A program made the position numbers and the translations under genes. DNA of 64,000 bases, taken from assembly GCF_039543505.1 (NCBI RefSeq), contig NZ_BAABJW010000001.1, positions 744,001 to 808,000 of the forward strand, written 5' to 3'. The notes under the pieces were generated by a model that saw only the letters and a list, made by a program, of their open reading frames with translations, was not told the origin of the DNA and did no database searches. Origin of the DNA: Litoribaculum gwangyangense. Lineage in GTDB: Bacteria > Bacteroidota > Bacteroidia > Flavobacteriales > Flavobacteriaceae. Positions 7,742 to 17,573 of this stretch are shown here, piece after piece (position 1 is the stretch's first letter; each line of letters begins with the position of its first letter).

Positions 7742-10700
7742 GTGAGTAAAACCCTAAACTCTCAAACCTATTTACAGACTTTGCAAACGCAAAATCTGCA
7801 ATTGGCTATTGGTAAAACCCAAAGTAGAACACATCTAAAAGGGCTTGTAGGATCATCGTTTTCCTTTGTTATTTCGAGCATTTTTAAAGAAAGCGAAAAA
7901 CCCTTTTTAATTGTTTTTAATGATAAAGAAGAAGCTGCTTTTTATTTGAATGATTTAGAACAATTATGTGGCGATAAAGATGTATTGTTTTATCCAGGCA
8001 GTTATCGTAGGCCTTACGAAATCGAAGAAACCGATAACGCCAATGTTTTACTCCGTGCCGAGGTTTTAAACCGCATCAATTCGCAAAAAAAACCAGCGAT
8101 TATAATTACTTATCCCGATGCACTTTTTGAGCAAGTGGTTACAAGAAAAGAATTAGAGCGTAACACATTAAAAGTTTCGGTCAATGATAATTTATCAATC
8201 GATTTTGTCAACGAAGTACTATTTGAATACCAATTTAAGCGTGTAGATTTTGTTACCGAACCCGGAGAATTTTCTGTTCGTGGTGGGATATTAGATGTCT
8301 TTTCTTTTTCCAATGATGAACCCTACCGAATAGAGTTTTTTGGTGATGAAATAGAAAGTATTAGAACTTTTGATGTAGAAACCCAATTATCCATTGAGCA
8401 GTTAAAAAAAATTAATATCATCCCCAATGTTGCCAATAAATTATTGCAAGAAAGCAGACAAAGTTTTTTAAAATATATCGCTCAAAAAACGGTGGTTTGT
8501 ATTAAAAACCCTGATTTGCTTTTTTCAAGAATTGACGATTTTTATTTTAAAGCCACAGAGGCTTTTAAAACATTGTCATCAGATATTAAACACGCAAAAC
8601 CCGAGGAATTATTTTGTGATTCTTCATTATTAAAAAAACAGCTTCTCGATTTTTCAATTATTGAGTTTGGACCCATAACACTATTTAATAATTCATCTCA
8701 AAACATTGTTACTTTTAACACTACTCCCCAACCATCATTTAATAAACAATTCAACCTATTAATTGAAGATTTAAATGCTAATTATGAAAAGGGTTATACA
8801 AATTACATTACCTGCGTAAGCGAGCAACAAGCAAAACGATTTCATGATATTTTTGACGATTCACATCTGGAAGTAAAACCATACAACACGGTTATTTTGT
8901 CATTGCACCAGGGGTTTATAGATCATGATAACAAAATAATCTGCTATACTGATCATCAAATTTTTGAACGCTATCATAAATTCCATCTTAAAAACGGGTA
9001 TGCTAAAAAACAAGCACTTACATTAAAAGAGCTTACCAATCTTTCAATAGGCGATTATGTAACACATATCGACCATGGTATTGGGCGTTTTGGAGGGCTT
9101 CAAAAAATTGATGTAGAAGGCAAAAAGCAAGAGGCTATAAAACTGGTTTATGGCGAGCGCGATGTGTTGTATTTAAGTATTCATTCGTTACATAAAATCA
9201 CTAAGTTTAATGGTAAAGACGGGAAGCCGCCTAAAATTTATAAATTGGGCAGCAATGCTTGGAAAACCTTAAAAGAAAAAACAAAATCTAGGGTTAAACA
9301 TGTTGCGTTCAATTTAATTAAACTATACGCAAAACGAAAAACAGAAAAGGGTTTCCAATACAACCCCGATAGTTACATGCAACATGAGTTGGAAGCCTCT
9401 TTCATTTATGAAGATACTCCAGATCAAAGTACAGCAACCGCAGATATTAAAGCCGATATGGAAAGCGAACGCCCAATGGATAGATTGGTATGTGGCGATG
9501 TTGGTTTTGGTAAAACCGAAGTCGCTATTCGAGCGGCATTCAAAGCAGTCGATAATGGAAAACAAGTTGCTGTTTTGGTCCCCACAACTATTTTGGCCTA
9601 CCAGCATTCCAGAACATTTTCAGAACGCTTAAAGGAATTCCCTGTAAAGGTGGACTATTTAAACCGATTTAGAACTGCCAAAGAAAAACGAGAAACGCTG
9701 GAAGGTTTAGAAAACGGAAGCGTAGATATTATTATCGGAACACATCAACTCGTTAATAAAAATGTCAAGTTTAAAGATTTGGGACTTTTAATTGTAGATG
9801 AAGAGCAAAAATTTGGGGTTGCTGTAAAAGAAAAATTAAAAACTCTAAAAGAAAATGTGGATGTGTTAACCTTAACCGCCACGCCTATACCTCGTACACT
9901 GCAATTTAGTTTAATGGCCGCACGCGATTTATCTGTTATTACTACACCACCACCAAATCGATACCCTATTGAAAGCCATGTGATTCGTTTCAATGAAGAA
10001 ACCATTCGTGATGCAGTGAGTTACGAAATTGAACGCGGTGGACAAATATTTTTCATACACAATCGTATTGAAAACATCAAAGAAGTGGCTGGTATGCTAC
10101 AACGTTTGGTACCCGATGCTAAAATAGGTATTGGTCATGGACAAATGGAGGGTAAAAAACTAGAGCAACTCATGTTGGCTTTTATGGATGGCGCTTTTGA
10201 TGTATTGGTAAGCACCACGATTGTAGAAAGTGGCCTGGATGTACCCAATGCCAACACCATTTTTATCAATAACGCCAATAATTTTGGGTTGAGCGATTTG
10301 CATCAAATGCGGGGTCGTGTTGGGCGAAGCAATAAAAAAGCGTTCTGTTACTTCATTACACCAGAATATTCAGCGATGACCGAAGATGCTAGAAAGCGTA
10401 TCACGGCATTAGAGCAATTTACAGAATTAGGAAGTGGTTTCAACATTGCCATGAAAGATTTGGAAATTCGTGGCGCAGGAGATTTGTTGGGTGGCGAGCA
10501 AAGTGGTTTTATTAATGAAATTGGTTTTGATACCTATCAGAAAATATTAAATGAAGCTATTGAAGAGCTCAAAGAAAACGAATTTAAGGATTTGTATAAT
10601 GAAGATGAAACCAAAAAAGTATACGTAAAAGACGTGACAATTGACACCGATTTTGAGCTCTTATTCCCAGATAATTACATTAATAATATTACAGAGCGCC

Positions 10701-11089
10701 TAAACTTATATACTGAACTAAATAATTTAAAAACAGAGGCAGAATTGCATACCTTTGAAACAGAATTAGTTGACCGTTTTGGTGAGTTACCAAAAGAAGT
10801 TATCGATTTGCTTAACAGTGTTAAAATAAAATGGTTAGCAACCAAAATTGGTTTTGAGAAAATAGTTATGAAACAAGGTAAATTAATTGGCTATTTTATT
10901 AACGATCAACAAAGTAATTTTTATCAAAGTACAAACTTTTCGAAAGTATTACAATTTGTTCAAACACATCCAAATAACTGTAAAATAAAGGAAAAACAAA
11001 CCAGAAATGGACTCAGGTTGATGCTAACTTTCGAAAACATAAAATCTGTAAAGCAAGCATTAAATAATTTACGACCTATTATGGCGTAA
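7742..11089 (+). CDS. mfd: Transcription-repair coupling factor Mfd
   Basis: 1115 residues, normal for Mfd. Mfd pushes stalled RNA polymerase off lesions and recruits UvrA. An N-terminal UvrB-like region is followed by the RNA-polymerase-interaction domain near 433-500 (GDYVTHIDHGIGRF). Next is the SF2 translocase with Walker A GDVGFGKT (585-592), DEEQ box (686-689), TATPIPRT and motif VI QMRGRVGRS from 855. A C-terminal TRCF domain closes the protein. It starts at GTG with no nearer ATG giving a family-like N-terminus. It is followed 30 bases later by the TlpA-like gene, possibly co-transcribed. Confidence 0.96.
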   Translation: MSKTLNSQTYLQTLQTQNLQLAIGKTQSRTHLKGLVGSSFSFVISSIFKESEKPFLIVFNDKEEAAFYLNDLEQLCGDKDVLFYPGSYRRPYEIEETDNANVLLRAEVLNRINSQKKPAIIITYPDALFEQVVTRKELERNTLKVSVNDNLSIDFVNEVLFEYQFKRVDFVTEPGEFSVRGGILDVFSFSNDEPYRIEFFGDEIESIRTFDVETQLSIEQLKKINIIPNVANKLLQESRQSFLKYIAQKTVVCIKNPDLLFSRIDDFYFKATEAFKTLSSDIKHAKPEELFCDSSLLKKQLLDFSIIEFGPITLFNNSSQNIVTFNTTPQPSFNKQFNLLIEDLNANYEKGYTNYITCVSEQQAKRFHDIFDDSHLEVKPYNTVILSLHQGFIDHDNKIICYTDHQIFERYHKFHLKNGYAKKQALTLKELTNLSIGDYVTHIDHGIGRFGGLQKIDVEGKKQEAIKLVYGERDVLYLSIHSLHKITKFNGKDGKPPKIYKLGSNAWKTLKEKTKSRVKHVAFNLIKLYAKRKTEKGFQYNPDSYMQHELEASFIYEDTPDQSTATADIKADMESERPMDRLVCGDVGFGKTEVAIRAAFKAVDNGKQVAVLVPTTILAYQHSRTFSERLKEFPVKVDYLNRFRTAKEKRETLEGLENGSVDIIIGTHQLVNKNVKFKDLGLLIVDEEQKFGVAVKEKLKTLKENVDVLTLTATPIPRTLQFSLMAARDLSVITTPPPNRYPIESHVIRFNEETIRDAVSYEIERGGQIFFIHNRIENIKEVAGMLQRLVPDAKIGIGHGQMEGKKLEQLMLAFMDGAFDVLVSTTIVESGLDVPNANTIFINNANNFGLSDLHQMRGRVGRSNKKAFCYFITPEYSAMTEDARKRITALEQFTELGSGFNIAMKDLEIRGAGDLLGGEQSGFINEIGFDTYQKILNEAIEELKENEFKDLYNEDETKKVYVKDVTIDTDFELLFPDNYINNITERLNLYTELNNLKTEAELHTFETELVDRFGELPKEVIDLLNSVKIKWLATKIGFEKIVMKQGKLIGYFINDQQSNFYQSTNFSKVLQFVQTHPNNCKIKEKQTRNGLRLMLTFENIKSVKQALNNLRPIMA

Positions 11090-11119
11090 TTATTGTTCTA
11101 AAAAAATGAATTTATATTA

Positions 11120-12451
11120 ATGAAACGCATCTTTTTTCTATCACTTTTATTACCCTGCATTCTTGTTGCGCAACATACCATTAAAGGGGTTTTCTCTCCA
11201 CCGGAAAGCTATAATGTGGCTTTGTTATATAAAGTGACTCCAACGGTTTCAAAATACATCTCTAGTTTCGAAGTAAAAAAGGATGGTAAATTTCAATTTA
11301 AGTTGGATTCTACAGCTAAAAAAGGTGTTTATCGATTGGTATATGCCATTCCACAAGAAGATTATAATTTTGACATTATTTATAACGGAAAAGAAGATAT
11401 TGAACTCACTTTCAATTCCGAAACAGGAGTGAATTTCATTAAATCCTTAGAGAACAAATTATTATCATCATATACCAATAGCATGTCTATGGTAACCCAA
11501 AGTATAGGTAATTATTACAGTCAAAAAAGCAAGGATACTATGGCGTTAAAAGCTATTTTTAAAACCCAGAGGGAAACCCAAGCTAATTTTGAAAAAGCAG
11601 CTAAAGAAACCATAGCGCTTCAATTTATTAAAGCAAACAAACCCTATATTCCCAAAAAGGCTGAAGATGTGAAAACGTATTCGAATAATTTAAGAAAACA
11701 CTATTTTGATTATGTCGATTTTAATAATGAAACCCTTCAAAGTTCTAGTTTTTTAGAGGAAAAAATAGTGAGTTATGTGTTTGGAATGTCTGATGATTCC
11801 AAGGATTATATCACAAATTACAAAAAAAACATAGATGTAATTTATACTAAAATTAAGGAAACACCACTAAAAATAAAACGTATTATTTTACTCGATTTAT
11901 GGCAGCAAATGGTGGATTTGAACATAGAGCCTGTTGCCAATTACATTGCAGAAAGCTATTTGATGGATATCGCTGTAACGTTGAATGATCAAGAACTTTT
12001 ACATGCTTTGATTGTTTATAAAGACACCTCTTTAGGCAGTGAAGCCCCTGATTTTTCTTTTGAAATTAAAAAAGATAAAACTACCATCACCAAAAAATTA
12101 AGTGAATTAACCCTTGCTGAAAATTATATAGTCTTGTTTTGGAGCAGTACATGCTCGCATTGTTTGGATGAGGTTCCACAGTTGAGAACTTATGTAAACG
12201 CTCAGGAAAAAGGCTTTTTAAAAGTAGTTGCCGTAGGTTTGGAAGATGAACCAAAAAGATGGCAAAGCGTTATTAAAAATTTCCCCGAATTTATCCATGT
12301 TTATGGTAAAGGGAAATGGGATAACGAGATAGGAAATGATTATGGAGTAAAGGCTACTCCAGCCTATTTTGTGCTTAACAAGCAAAAAGAAATTATTGCA
12401 AAACCTGAGAACTTTGAGGCTTTAAAAGCTTTTTTCGAAGATGACGAATGA
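11120..12451 (+). CDS. TlpA-like thioredoxin-fold protein
   Basis: 443 residues with a cleavable signal peptide (hydrophobic core, ending near VAQ). An N-terminal strand-rich DUF4369-like part and a central helical region precede a C-terminal TlpA/AhpC-type thioredoxin domain from about 305 (GSEAPDFSF). The redox motif is CSHC (C345, C348) after LFWSSTC, with the cis-proline loop VKATPAYFV further on. Such periplasmic proteins reduce or rearrange disulphides; the partner is unknown. Confidence 0.85.
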   Translation: MKRIFFLSLLLPCILVAQHTIKGVFSPPESYNVALLYKVTPTVSKYISSFEVKKDGKFQFKLDSTAKKGVYRLVYAIPQEDYNFDIIYNGKEDIELTFNSETGVNFIKSLENKLLSSYTNSMSMVTQSIGNYYSQKSKDTMALKAIFKTQRETQANFEKAAKETIALQFIKANKPYIPKKAEDVKTYSNNLRKHYFDYVDFNNETLQSSSFLEEKIVSYVFGMSDDSKDYITNYKKNIDVIYTKIKETPLKIKRIILLDLWQQMVDLNIEPVANYIAESYLMDIAVTLNDQELLHALIVYKDTSLGSEAPDFSFEIKKDKTTITKKLSELTLAENYIVLFWSSTCSHCLDEVPQLRTYVNAQEKGFLKVVAVGLEDEPKRWQSVIKNFPEFIHVYGKGKWDNEIGNDYGVKATPAYFVLNKQKEIIAKPENFEALKAFFEDDE

Positions 12452-12459
12452 CTAAAGTA

Positions 12460-12819
12460 TCAAAAATGATAAAAAGCATTTTCCAAATGCTCAATTTTAT
12501 AGTTTTTTCCTTCTTTAACAATAGCGATAATATCAAAACGTACTTCCACATCTAGAGCGTTAACAGTAACATATTCATCAACTGCCTTCACCAATCGCTG
12601 TATTTGTTTAGGTTTAACAAAATCTTGTGGATTTCCAAAATCGGTATTTGATCTTGTTTTTACTTCAATAATAGCGAGTATGTCTTTTTTTTGAGCAATA
12701 ATATCAACTTCGGCTTTATCAAAACGGTAATTGCGTTCTAAAATATCATACCCGTTTTTTAATAGAAAATCAACTGCAAGTTGTTCCCCTTTTTTACCTA
12801 GTTCGTTGTGTTTTGCCAT
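12460..12819 (-). CDS. YraN family protein (UPF0102), endonuclease-like fold
   Basis: 119 residues, typical for YraN/UPF0102. The conserved N-terminal signature is present: GKKGEQLAVDFLLKNGY, then RNYRF, followed by EVDIIAQKKDILAIIEVKTR. That last stretch carries the Holliday-junction-resolvase-like E-x-D...E-x-K arrangement. The molecular role is not established. It lies 9 bases downstream of the second permease gene on the same strand and may be read through from the metal-transport operon. Confidence 0.9.
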   Translation of the reverse strand: MAKHNELGKKGEQLAVDFLLKNGYDILERNYRFDKAEVDIIAQKKDILAIIEVKTRSNTDFGNPQDFVKPKQIQRLVKAVDEYVTVNALDVEVRFDIIAIVKEGKNYKIEHLENAFYHF

Positions 12820-12828
12820 TTCATTAAT

Positions 12829-13989
12829 TTACCCCCTAAACAAAAAGAAATCATCTTTCATGTGTTCAATTTGGGTGTCCTCATTCGTAATTATATAGTC
12901 AATTGCTTGGGAGGTGAATTCATTGCCTTTTTCAGTTAGAGAAACTATTTTGTTGGCGATTGAAATCATATTATTCTTCAAAGCTAAATCCAATATCGTT
13001 TTTGAACGTACCTTTTGCCAATTAATATGCTCGTTTAGGTGGTTTACATGTCGCTCTCTTTCTTCATTATGGTTTTTCAAATGAAGTAAAAATGTGATAA
13101 GCAAAACTTCTGTGCGCTGCTGTTTTTCTCTGTACAAAACGGCTATAATTCCTTTGTTTGGTGCCAATAAATAAACGGCTAAAAATAGTAATCCCAAAAT
13201 GGTTGTAATCGATCCTGCAATGGAAGCATCCAACCAATGCGCCAACCAATACCCAGAAATGGCACTAAAAACACCGAAACAAATAGAATAAACAAGCATA
13301 CGTTTTAGGTTGGTAGTTAGTAAATATGCTGTGGCAGCAGGAGCAATCATCAATGCGACAACTAGAATGGCTCCCACGGCGTCGAATGCACCAACGGTAG
13401 TAACTGAAGAAACTGTCATTAATCCATAATGTATTATGGCTGGTGAAAACCCTAGAGATGCGGCTAAACCGGCATCAAAAGTACTTACTTTGAGTTCTTT
13501 GAAAAACGCCATCAATAAGGCAGTGGTAATTGCTAAAATACTTCCAATAATCCATAATGATTTTGGACCCATATCTACGCCAGAAATCATCAGTCTATCG
13601 AAAGGGGCAAAAGCTAATTCACCTAGTAAAACGGCATCCACATCTAAATGCACATCATTTGCATTTTTAGCAATTAAAATAACACCTATGCTGAACAAAA
13701 TTGGAAAAACAAGCCCAATGGCAGTATCTTCTTTTACTAAGCCAGTTTTTTGGATATACTCAACTAGAACCACCGTAATAATACCTGTTAAAGCTGCCAA
13801 TAAAATCAATAATGGAGAATTTAAATCCTGTGTTATAAAAAAACCAATAACTATACCAGGTAATATGGAATGACTAATAGCATCACTTATCATGGCCATT
13901 TTTCGTAACACTAAAAAGGTTCCTGGAATAGCACAAGCAATGGCTACTATACTTGCAATAAGTTGTATTTCAATTTGTGCATTACTCAT
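12829..13989 (-). CDS. Metal ABC transporter permease with C-terminal extension
   Basis: 386 residues. The first about 275 are an ABC-3 family permease for Mn/Zn/Fe uptake: eight or so hydrophobic helices, DAISHSILPGIVIGF near the start and LMIAPAATAYLL later. The remaining about 110 residues are soluble and helical; ILDLALKNNMISIANKIVSLTEKGNEF in pieces resembles a winged-helix domain as in DtxR-family regulators. Its start overlaps the end of the upstream permease gene by 8 bases, so the two are translationally coupled and probably form a heterodimer. Confidence 0.88.
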   Translation of the reverse strand: MSNAQIEIQLIASIVAIACAIPGTFLVLRKMAMISDAISHSILPGIVIGFFITQDLNSPLLILLAALTGIITVVLVEYIQKTGLVKEDTAIGLVFPILFSIGVILIAKNANDVHLDVDAVLLGELAFAPFDRLMISGVDMGPKSLWIIGSILAITTALLMAFFKELKVSTFDAGLAASLGFSPAIIHYGLMTVSSVTTVGAFDAVGAILVVALMIAPAATAYLLTTNLKRMLVYSICFGVFSAISGYWLAHWLDASIAGSITTILGLLFLAVYLLAPNKGIIAVLYREKQQRTEVLLITFLLHLKNHNEERERHVNHLNEHINWQKVRSKTILDLALKNNMISIANKIVSLTEKGNEFTSQAIDYIITNEDTQIEHMKDDFFLFRG

Positions 13990-15109
13990 TGTTTTTATCT
14001 TGTTGATTATATAAATTGGATGCTGTTTTAAACCCTTGTTCGGTCAAACTCCAGAAGTCGCCAGTAATAGTTACATAATTTTTATCCACTAATTTTTGAA
14101 GTGTGTGTTTTGTGTATCCTTGAAAGTTGTTCAAAATTTTAATGGCATGAGGATGCGAAATATTATCATGAGTTTCCGCAATGTGAAACATGAAGGCTAA
14201 AGTTTTATGTAGTTTTAAATCTCTGCGGTTTTTAATGAATCGAATCTGTTTAAAAAGTAAACCGCGTCGAGGGGAAAAAAGGAAAGAAATTAAAACAAAA
14301 ACCCCTGCCACAATCACGATTACGGGACCAGTTGACAGGTTATTTTGACTAGCGCTAATAGCAGTACCAAACACCCCCGAAAAAGCTCCAAAAATAGCCG
14401 CTAAAAACACCATAACACTTAAACTATTTGTCCATTGTCTTGCTGCCGCTGCAGGCGCTAGTAACATGGCACTCATTAACACAACACCAACAGTTTGCAA
14501 GCCTAAAACTATGGCTAAAACAATAAAGGACGTAATGAGTATATCAATAATTTTGGTGTTAAATCCAAGTGTTTTAGTATAATCTGCATCGAAAAGAAGC
14601 ATTTTGAATTCTTTCCAAAAGAGTAATAATATAAAAAAGCAAATAACGGTTACAAAAGACATTAACCAAACATCGCTTTCAACTAAAGTAGCCGCTTGTC
14701 CAAATAAATATTTATCTAAACCTGCCTGATTAGCATTGGGTTGCTTTTGAATTAAAGTGAGTAATAATATTCCGAAACCAAAAAACAATGACAGTATTAA
14801 TCCTAATGCTGTATCCGATTTTAAATGTGTCTTTTTAATGATCCCACGAATCCAAAATGTACCCGTGAGTCCACTTACTAAAGCCCCTAAAAGCAATACA
14901 TTACTATCTTTAGCCCCAGTGATTAAAAAGGCAAGTGCAATGCCTGGTAAGGCAGCATGCGAAATAGCATCTCCTAAAAGACTTTGTTTTCGCAATACTG
15001 CAAAACTACCTAACATACCAGTAACAGCCCCTAAAATTGCGGTTCCAAGAGTGATAGTTCTCAGGGTATAGTCAGAGAAAATTAAAGAAAAATATTCGCT
15101 AATTGTCAT
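13982..15109 (-). CDS. Metal ABC transporter permease with C-terminal winged-helix-like tail
   Basis: 375 residues. An N-terminal ABC-3 permease (about 1-290) has the signature LLGDAISHAALPGIALAF and helix LLAPAAAARQW. The tail (about 300-375: TLQKLVDKNYVTITGDFWSL, TEQGFKTA) looks like a winged helix with wing and C-terminal helix, as in DtxR-type regulators. It abuts the ATPase gene (start and stop share one base) and overlaps the next permease. It imports divalent metal through the inner membrane with its partner permease. Confidence 0.88.
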   Translation of the reverse strand: MTISEYFSLIFSDYTLRTITLGTAILGAVTGMLGSFAVLRKQSLLGDAISHAALPGIALAFLITGAKDSNVLLLGALVSGLTGTFWIRGIIKKTHLKSDTALGLILSLFFGFGILLLTLIQKQPNANQAGLDKYLFGQAATLVESDVWLMSFVTVICFFILLLFWKEFKMLLFDADYTKTLGFNTKIIDILITSFIVLAIVLGLQTVGVVLMSAMLLAPAAAARQWTNSLSVMVFLAAIFGAFSGVFGTAISASQNNLSTGPVIVIVAGVFVLISFLFSPRRGLLFKQIRFIKNRRDLKLHKTLAFMFHIAETHDNISHPHAIKILNNFQGYTKHTLQKLVDKNYVTITGDFWSLTEQGFKTASNLYNQQDKNNE

Positions 15110-15846
15110 TATTCTTGAATACTTACTTTATAATTAATACCGTAGGTTTTTGTTAAATTATCATCATTAAAAATATCTTTAACAGGTCCTGTAGCAATTT
15201 TTTTAACATTTAAGAAGGTTACCCAATCAAAATATTCAGGAACCGTTTGCAAGTCATGATGCACAACAACCACGGTTTTACCCGCTTTACGGAGTTCTTT
15301 TAAAATGTTTATTATGGCTATTTCAGTAGTGGCGTCTACACCCTGAAAAGGTTCGTCCATAAAATAGATGGAGGCATCTTGTACCAATGCTCTGGCTAAA
15401 AAGATTCGCTGTTGTTGTCCGCCTGATAATTGACTTATCTGTCGACTTTTAAAAGGTAACATCCCAACTTTTTCTAGAGCTTCAAGTGCTGCTTTTTTTT
15501 CTTTTTGTCCAGGGCGTTTTATCCAACCTAAACGACCATAAGTTCCCATCATTACAACATCTAGCGCAGTAGTTGGAAAATCCCAATCAACACTGCCTTT
15601 TTGAGGAACGTATGCCACAAGTGAACGTTGCTTAGTATAAGGTTTACCATAAACACTAATACTACCTGCTATAGGTTTTAAAATCCCTAAAATAGACTTA
15701 ATAAGTGTAGATTTTCCGGCTCCATTTGGACCAACAATAGCCATAAGTACACCTTCTGGGATTTCCAAATCGATATCCCACAATACGGGTTTGTAGTTGT
15801 ATGCCACGGTTAAATCATCTACTTGTACTGCTATTTTTTGTTTCAT
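15109..15846 (-). CDS. Metal ABC transporter ATP-binding protein
   Basis: 245-residue ATPase of the metal ABC importer, on the cytoplasmic face. Walker A GPNGAGKST (39-47), Q-loop VAYVPQKG, signature LSGGQQQR (140-147), Walker B YFMDEP (161-166) and H-loop VVHHDLQ are all intact. The sequence resembles TroB/MntB-type ATPases (DFPTTALDVV before the helical domain). It shares its first base with the end of the substrate-binding protein gene, a tight coupling. Confidence 0.93.
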   Translation of the reverse strand: MKQKIAVQVDDLTVAYNYKPVLWDIDLEIPEGVLMAIVGPNGAGKSTLIKSILGILKPIAGSISVYGKPYTKQRSLVAYVPQKGSVDWDFPTTALDVVMMGTYGRLGWIKRPGQKEKKAALEALEKVGMLPFKSRQISQLSGGQQQRIFLARALVQDASIYFMDEPFQGVDATTEIAIINILKELRKAGKTVVVVHHDLQTVPEYFDWVTFLNVKKIATGPVKDIFNDDNLTKTYGINYKVSIQE

Positions 15847-16757
15847 TATTTTAATGCATTTACTATGGTATTTACATTGTATTCAAACATCCCAATGTAG
15901 GTTCCTTCAATAGTCCCCGCATTTCCAAGCGCATCGGAATATAAGGTGCCACCAATTACTACATCGTGATTTTTAGATTTTACCGCAGCTTGCAGTGCTT
16001 CAATGGTACGTTTTGGAACGGAACTTTCTACAAAAATTGCTTTCAATTTTTTCTCTATTATAAAAGCCGCTAATTTTTGAACATCCTGTACACCAGCCTC
16101 AGTAGCGGTTGAAAGCCCTTGTAAACCAACTACCTCAAAACCGAAAGCTTTTCCAAAATAGTTAAAGGCGTCATGTGCTGTAACTAAAATGCGTTTTTCT
16201 TGAGGCAGCGTTTCTATAATGTTCTTCATGTTAACTTTCAAGGCCTCTAACTTTTTAATATAATTAGCACCATTGGTTTCAAAAGCTGCTTTTTGGTCTG
16301 GTATAGCCTCTGAAAGTTTATCAATTACAAATTGGGTTGCTTGTATCCAATAATTAACATCAAACCAAATATGGGGATCGTAATTTGAGGCAAAATAGTC
16401 TGACCCAATAAGTGTGGATTTATCAATAGCATCAGATATAGCAATGGTTTTTTTGTTTTTCATTTTTTCAAAAACTTCAACCAGTTTACCTTCTAGGTGC
16501 AAACCATTATAAAAAATAATATCCGCGTTGGATAATTTGGTTACGTCTCCTTCACTGGCTTTGTATAAATGCGGATCGACACCACTACCCATTAAGCCTT
16601 GTAAGTTAATGTGTTCTCCTCCTATATTTTGAACCAAATCGGTAATCATGGTAGTAGTTGTGACTACATTAAGTTTGCCGTTTGTCTTTTTCTCCTCTTT
16701 ACAGCCAACGCAAATAATAGTAATGAATATGATAAGTATTTTTTTCATGCTTTTCAA
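15846..16757 (-). CDS. Metal ABC transporter substrate-binding lipoprotein (TroA-like)
   Basis: 303 residues with lipobox VGC (Cys 19), so a membrane-anchored periplasmic metal receptor of cluster A-I (TroA/ZnuA/PsaA). Probable ligands are H63 (DPHLYK), H129 (DPHIWFD), H195 (AHDAFNYF) and D275 (LYSDALG). Their spacing is almost identical to the His-His-His-Asp set of TroA (68, 133, 199, 279), which binds Zn or Mn. No histidine-rich loop of the ZnuA kind is present. With a DtxR-type regulator in the same transcript, Mn or Zn is more likely than haem or chelated iron; the metal is inferred. Confidence 0.9.
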   Translation of the reverse strand: MKSMKKILIIFITIICVGCKEEKKTNGKLNVVTTTTMITDLVQNIGGEHINLQGLMGSGVDPHLYKASEGDVTKLSNADIIFYNGLHLEGKLVEVFEKMKNKKTIAISDAIDKSTLIGSDYFASNYDPHIWFDVNYWIQATQFVIDKLSEAIPDQKAAFETNGANYIKKLEALKVNMKNIIETLPQEKRILVTAHDAFNYFGKAFGFEVVGLQGLSTATEAGVQDVQKLAAFIIEKKLKAIFVESSVPKRTIEALQAAVKSKNHDVVIGGTLYSDALGNAGTIEGTYIGMFEYNVNTIVNALK

Positions 16758-17573
16758 TTATTTCAATTTTTTTGTAGTTTTTACACGATAACTCAATCCA
16801 AGACCAATCAAAATATCTTGTCCTTCAGTAAGGCTTGTCCCGAAATACGTGTCAAATTGTAAATCGTTCGAGGCTAAATAAGTAAAACCAGCATCCCAAT
16901 AATGGTTTGCAGAGCTATCTTCAGGTAAATCACCATATAACTCAGCATACATTCCAAATTTATCGGTAATACTATAGCCATAAGCAAGCGTATATATGGC
17001 TGCAGCTTCGGGGGAATCATTACCCCATTCGGCTCCAATATTATACCCTAAACTAGATTTTTCACTGAGTGTATGAGATAGTGATAATCTAAAATCAATG
17101 CCAGTAAATTCGGGTCTATAATCAGTTGATGCACTAAAAATGGGGAATACATGCCCGATTAATGCTATTTCAGGCATGGCTCTATTTTCTTTAGCTATGT
17201 CAATTTTCATTCCTAATAGTAAAGGTGACAATCCGCTAGTTACATTATCAAGTTTATTGTTGTTTATTTTGGTTACTCCTTCTACAAAATCCCAACCTAA
17301 TCGTAGTTCTAAATTATCTAAAATTCCGTAACGAACCAACATGGTATTAAAAGTGTAGCTCTCCGTTTTTATATTTCCAACTTCGTACGATTCGAACAAT
17401 CCGCCTGTTTCGAACTGTAAAATGCCTTTTCCAACCGTTGATGAGGCTTCGGTGGCATCGGGTCGATCGGTAATTAAAGGTAGAGAATGTCTGTCAACCT
17501 CTTGAGAAAAAGTTAAAAATGATATTGCTAAACTCAGCATGAAAAGGATGTATCTAAATGCTTTCATTGACAT
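16758..17573 (-). CDS. Outer-membrane beta-barrel protein of the metal-uptake operon
   Basis: 271 residues with a signal peptide (ending near TFSQE) and then a run of amphipathic strands in the style of MetA-pathway/transporter-type barrels (DRPDATEASSTVGKG near the N-terminus, GLGLSYRVKT at the end). It lies directly between the DtxR regulator and the metal-binding lipoprotein, with no gap to the latter. It probably provides passage or binding of the same metal at the outer membrane; this is inferred from context. Confidence 0.72.
   Translation of the reverse strand: MSMKAFRYILFMLSLAISFLTFSQEVDRHSLPLITDRPDATEASSTVGKGILQFETGGLFESYEVGNIKTESYTFNTMLVRYGILDNLELRLGWDFVEGVTKINNNKLDNVTSGLSPLLLGMKIDIAKENRAMPEIALIGHVFPIFSASTDYRPEFTGIDFRLSLSHTLSEKSSLGYNIGAEWGNDSPEAAAIYTLAYGYSITDKFGMYAELYGDLPEDSSANHYWDAGFTYLASNDLQFDTYFGTSLTEGQDILIGLGLSYRVKTTKKLK

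Noticed and set aside
13436..13873. 145-codon plus-strand frame opposite the metal permease
   Set aside because: It is the antisense shadow of a conserved permease gene, with low-complexity composition and no start context.
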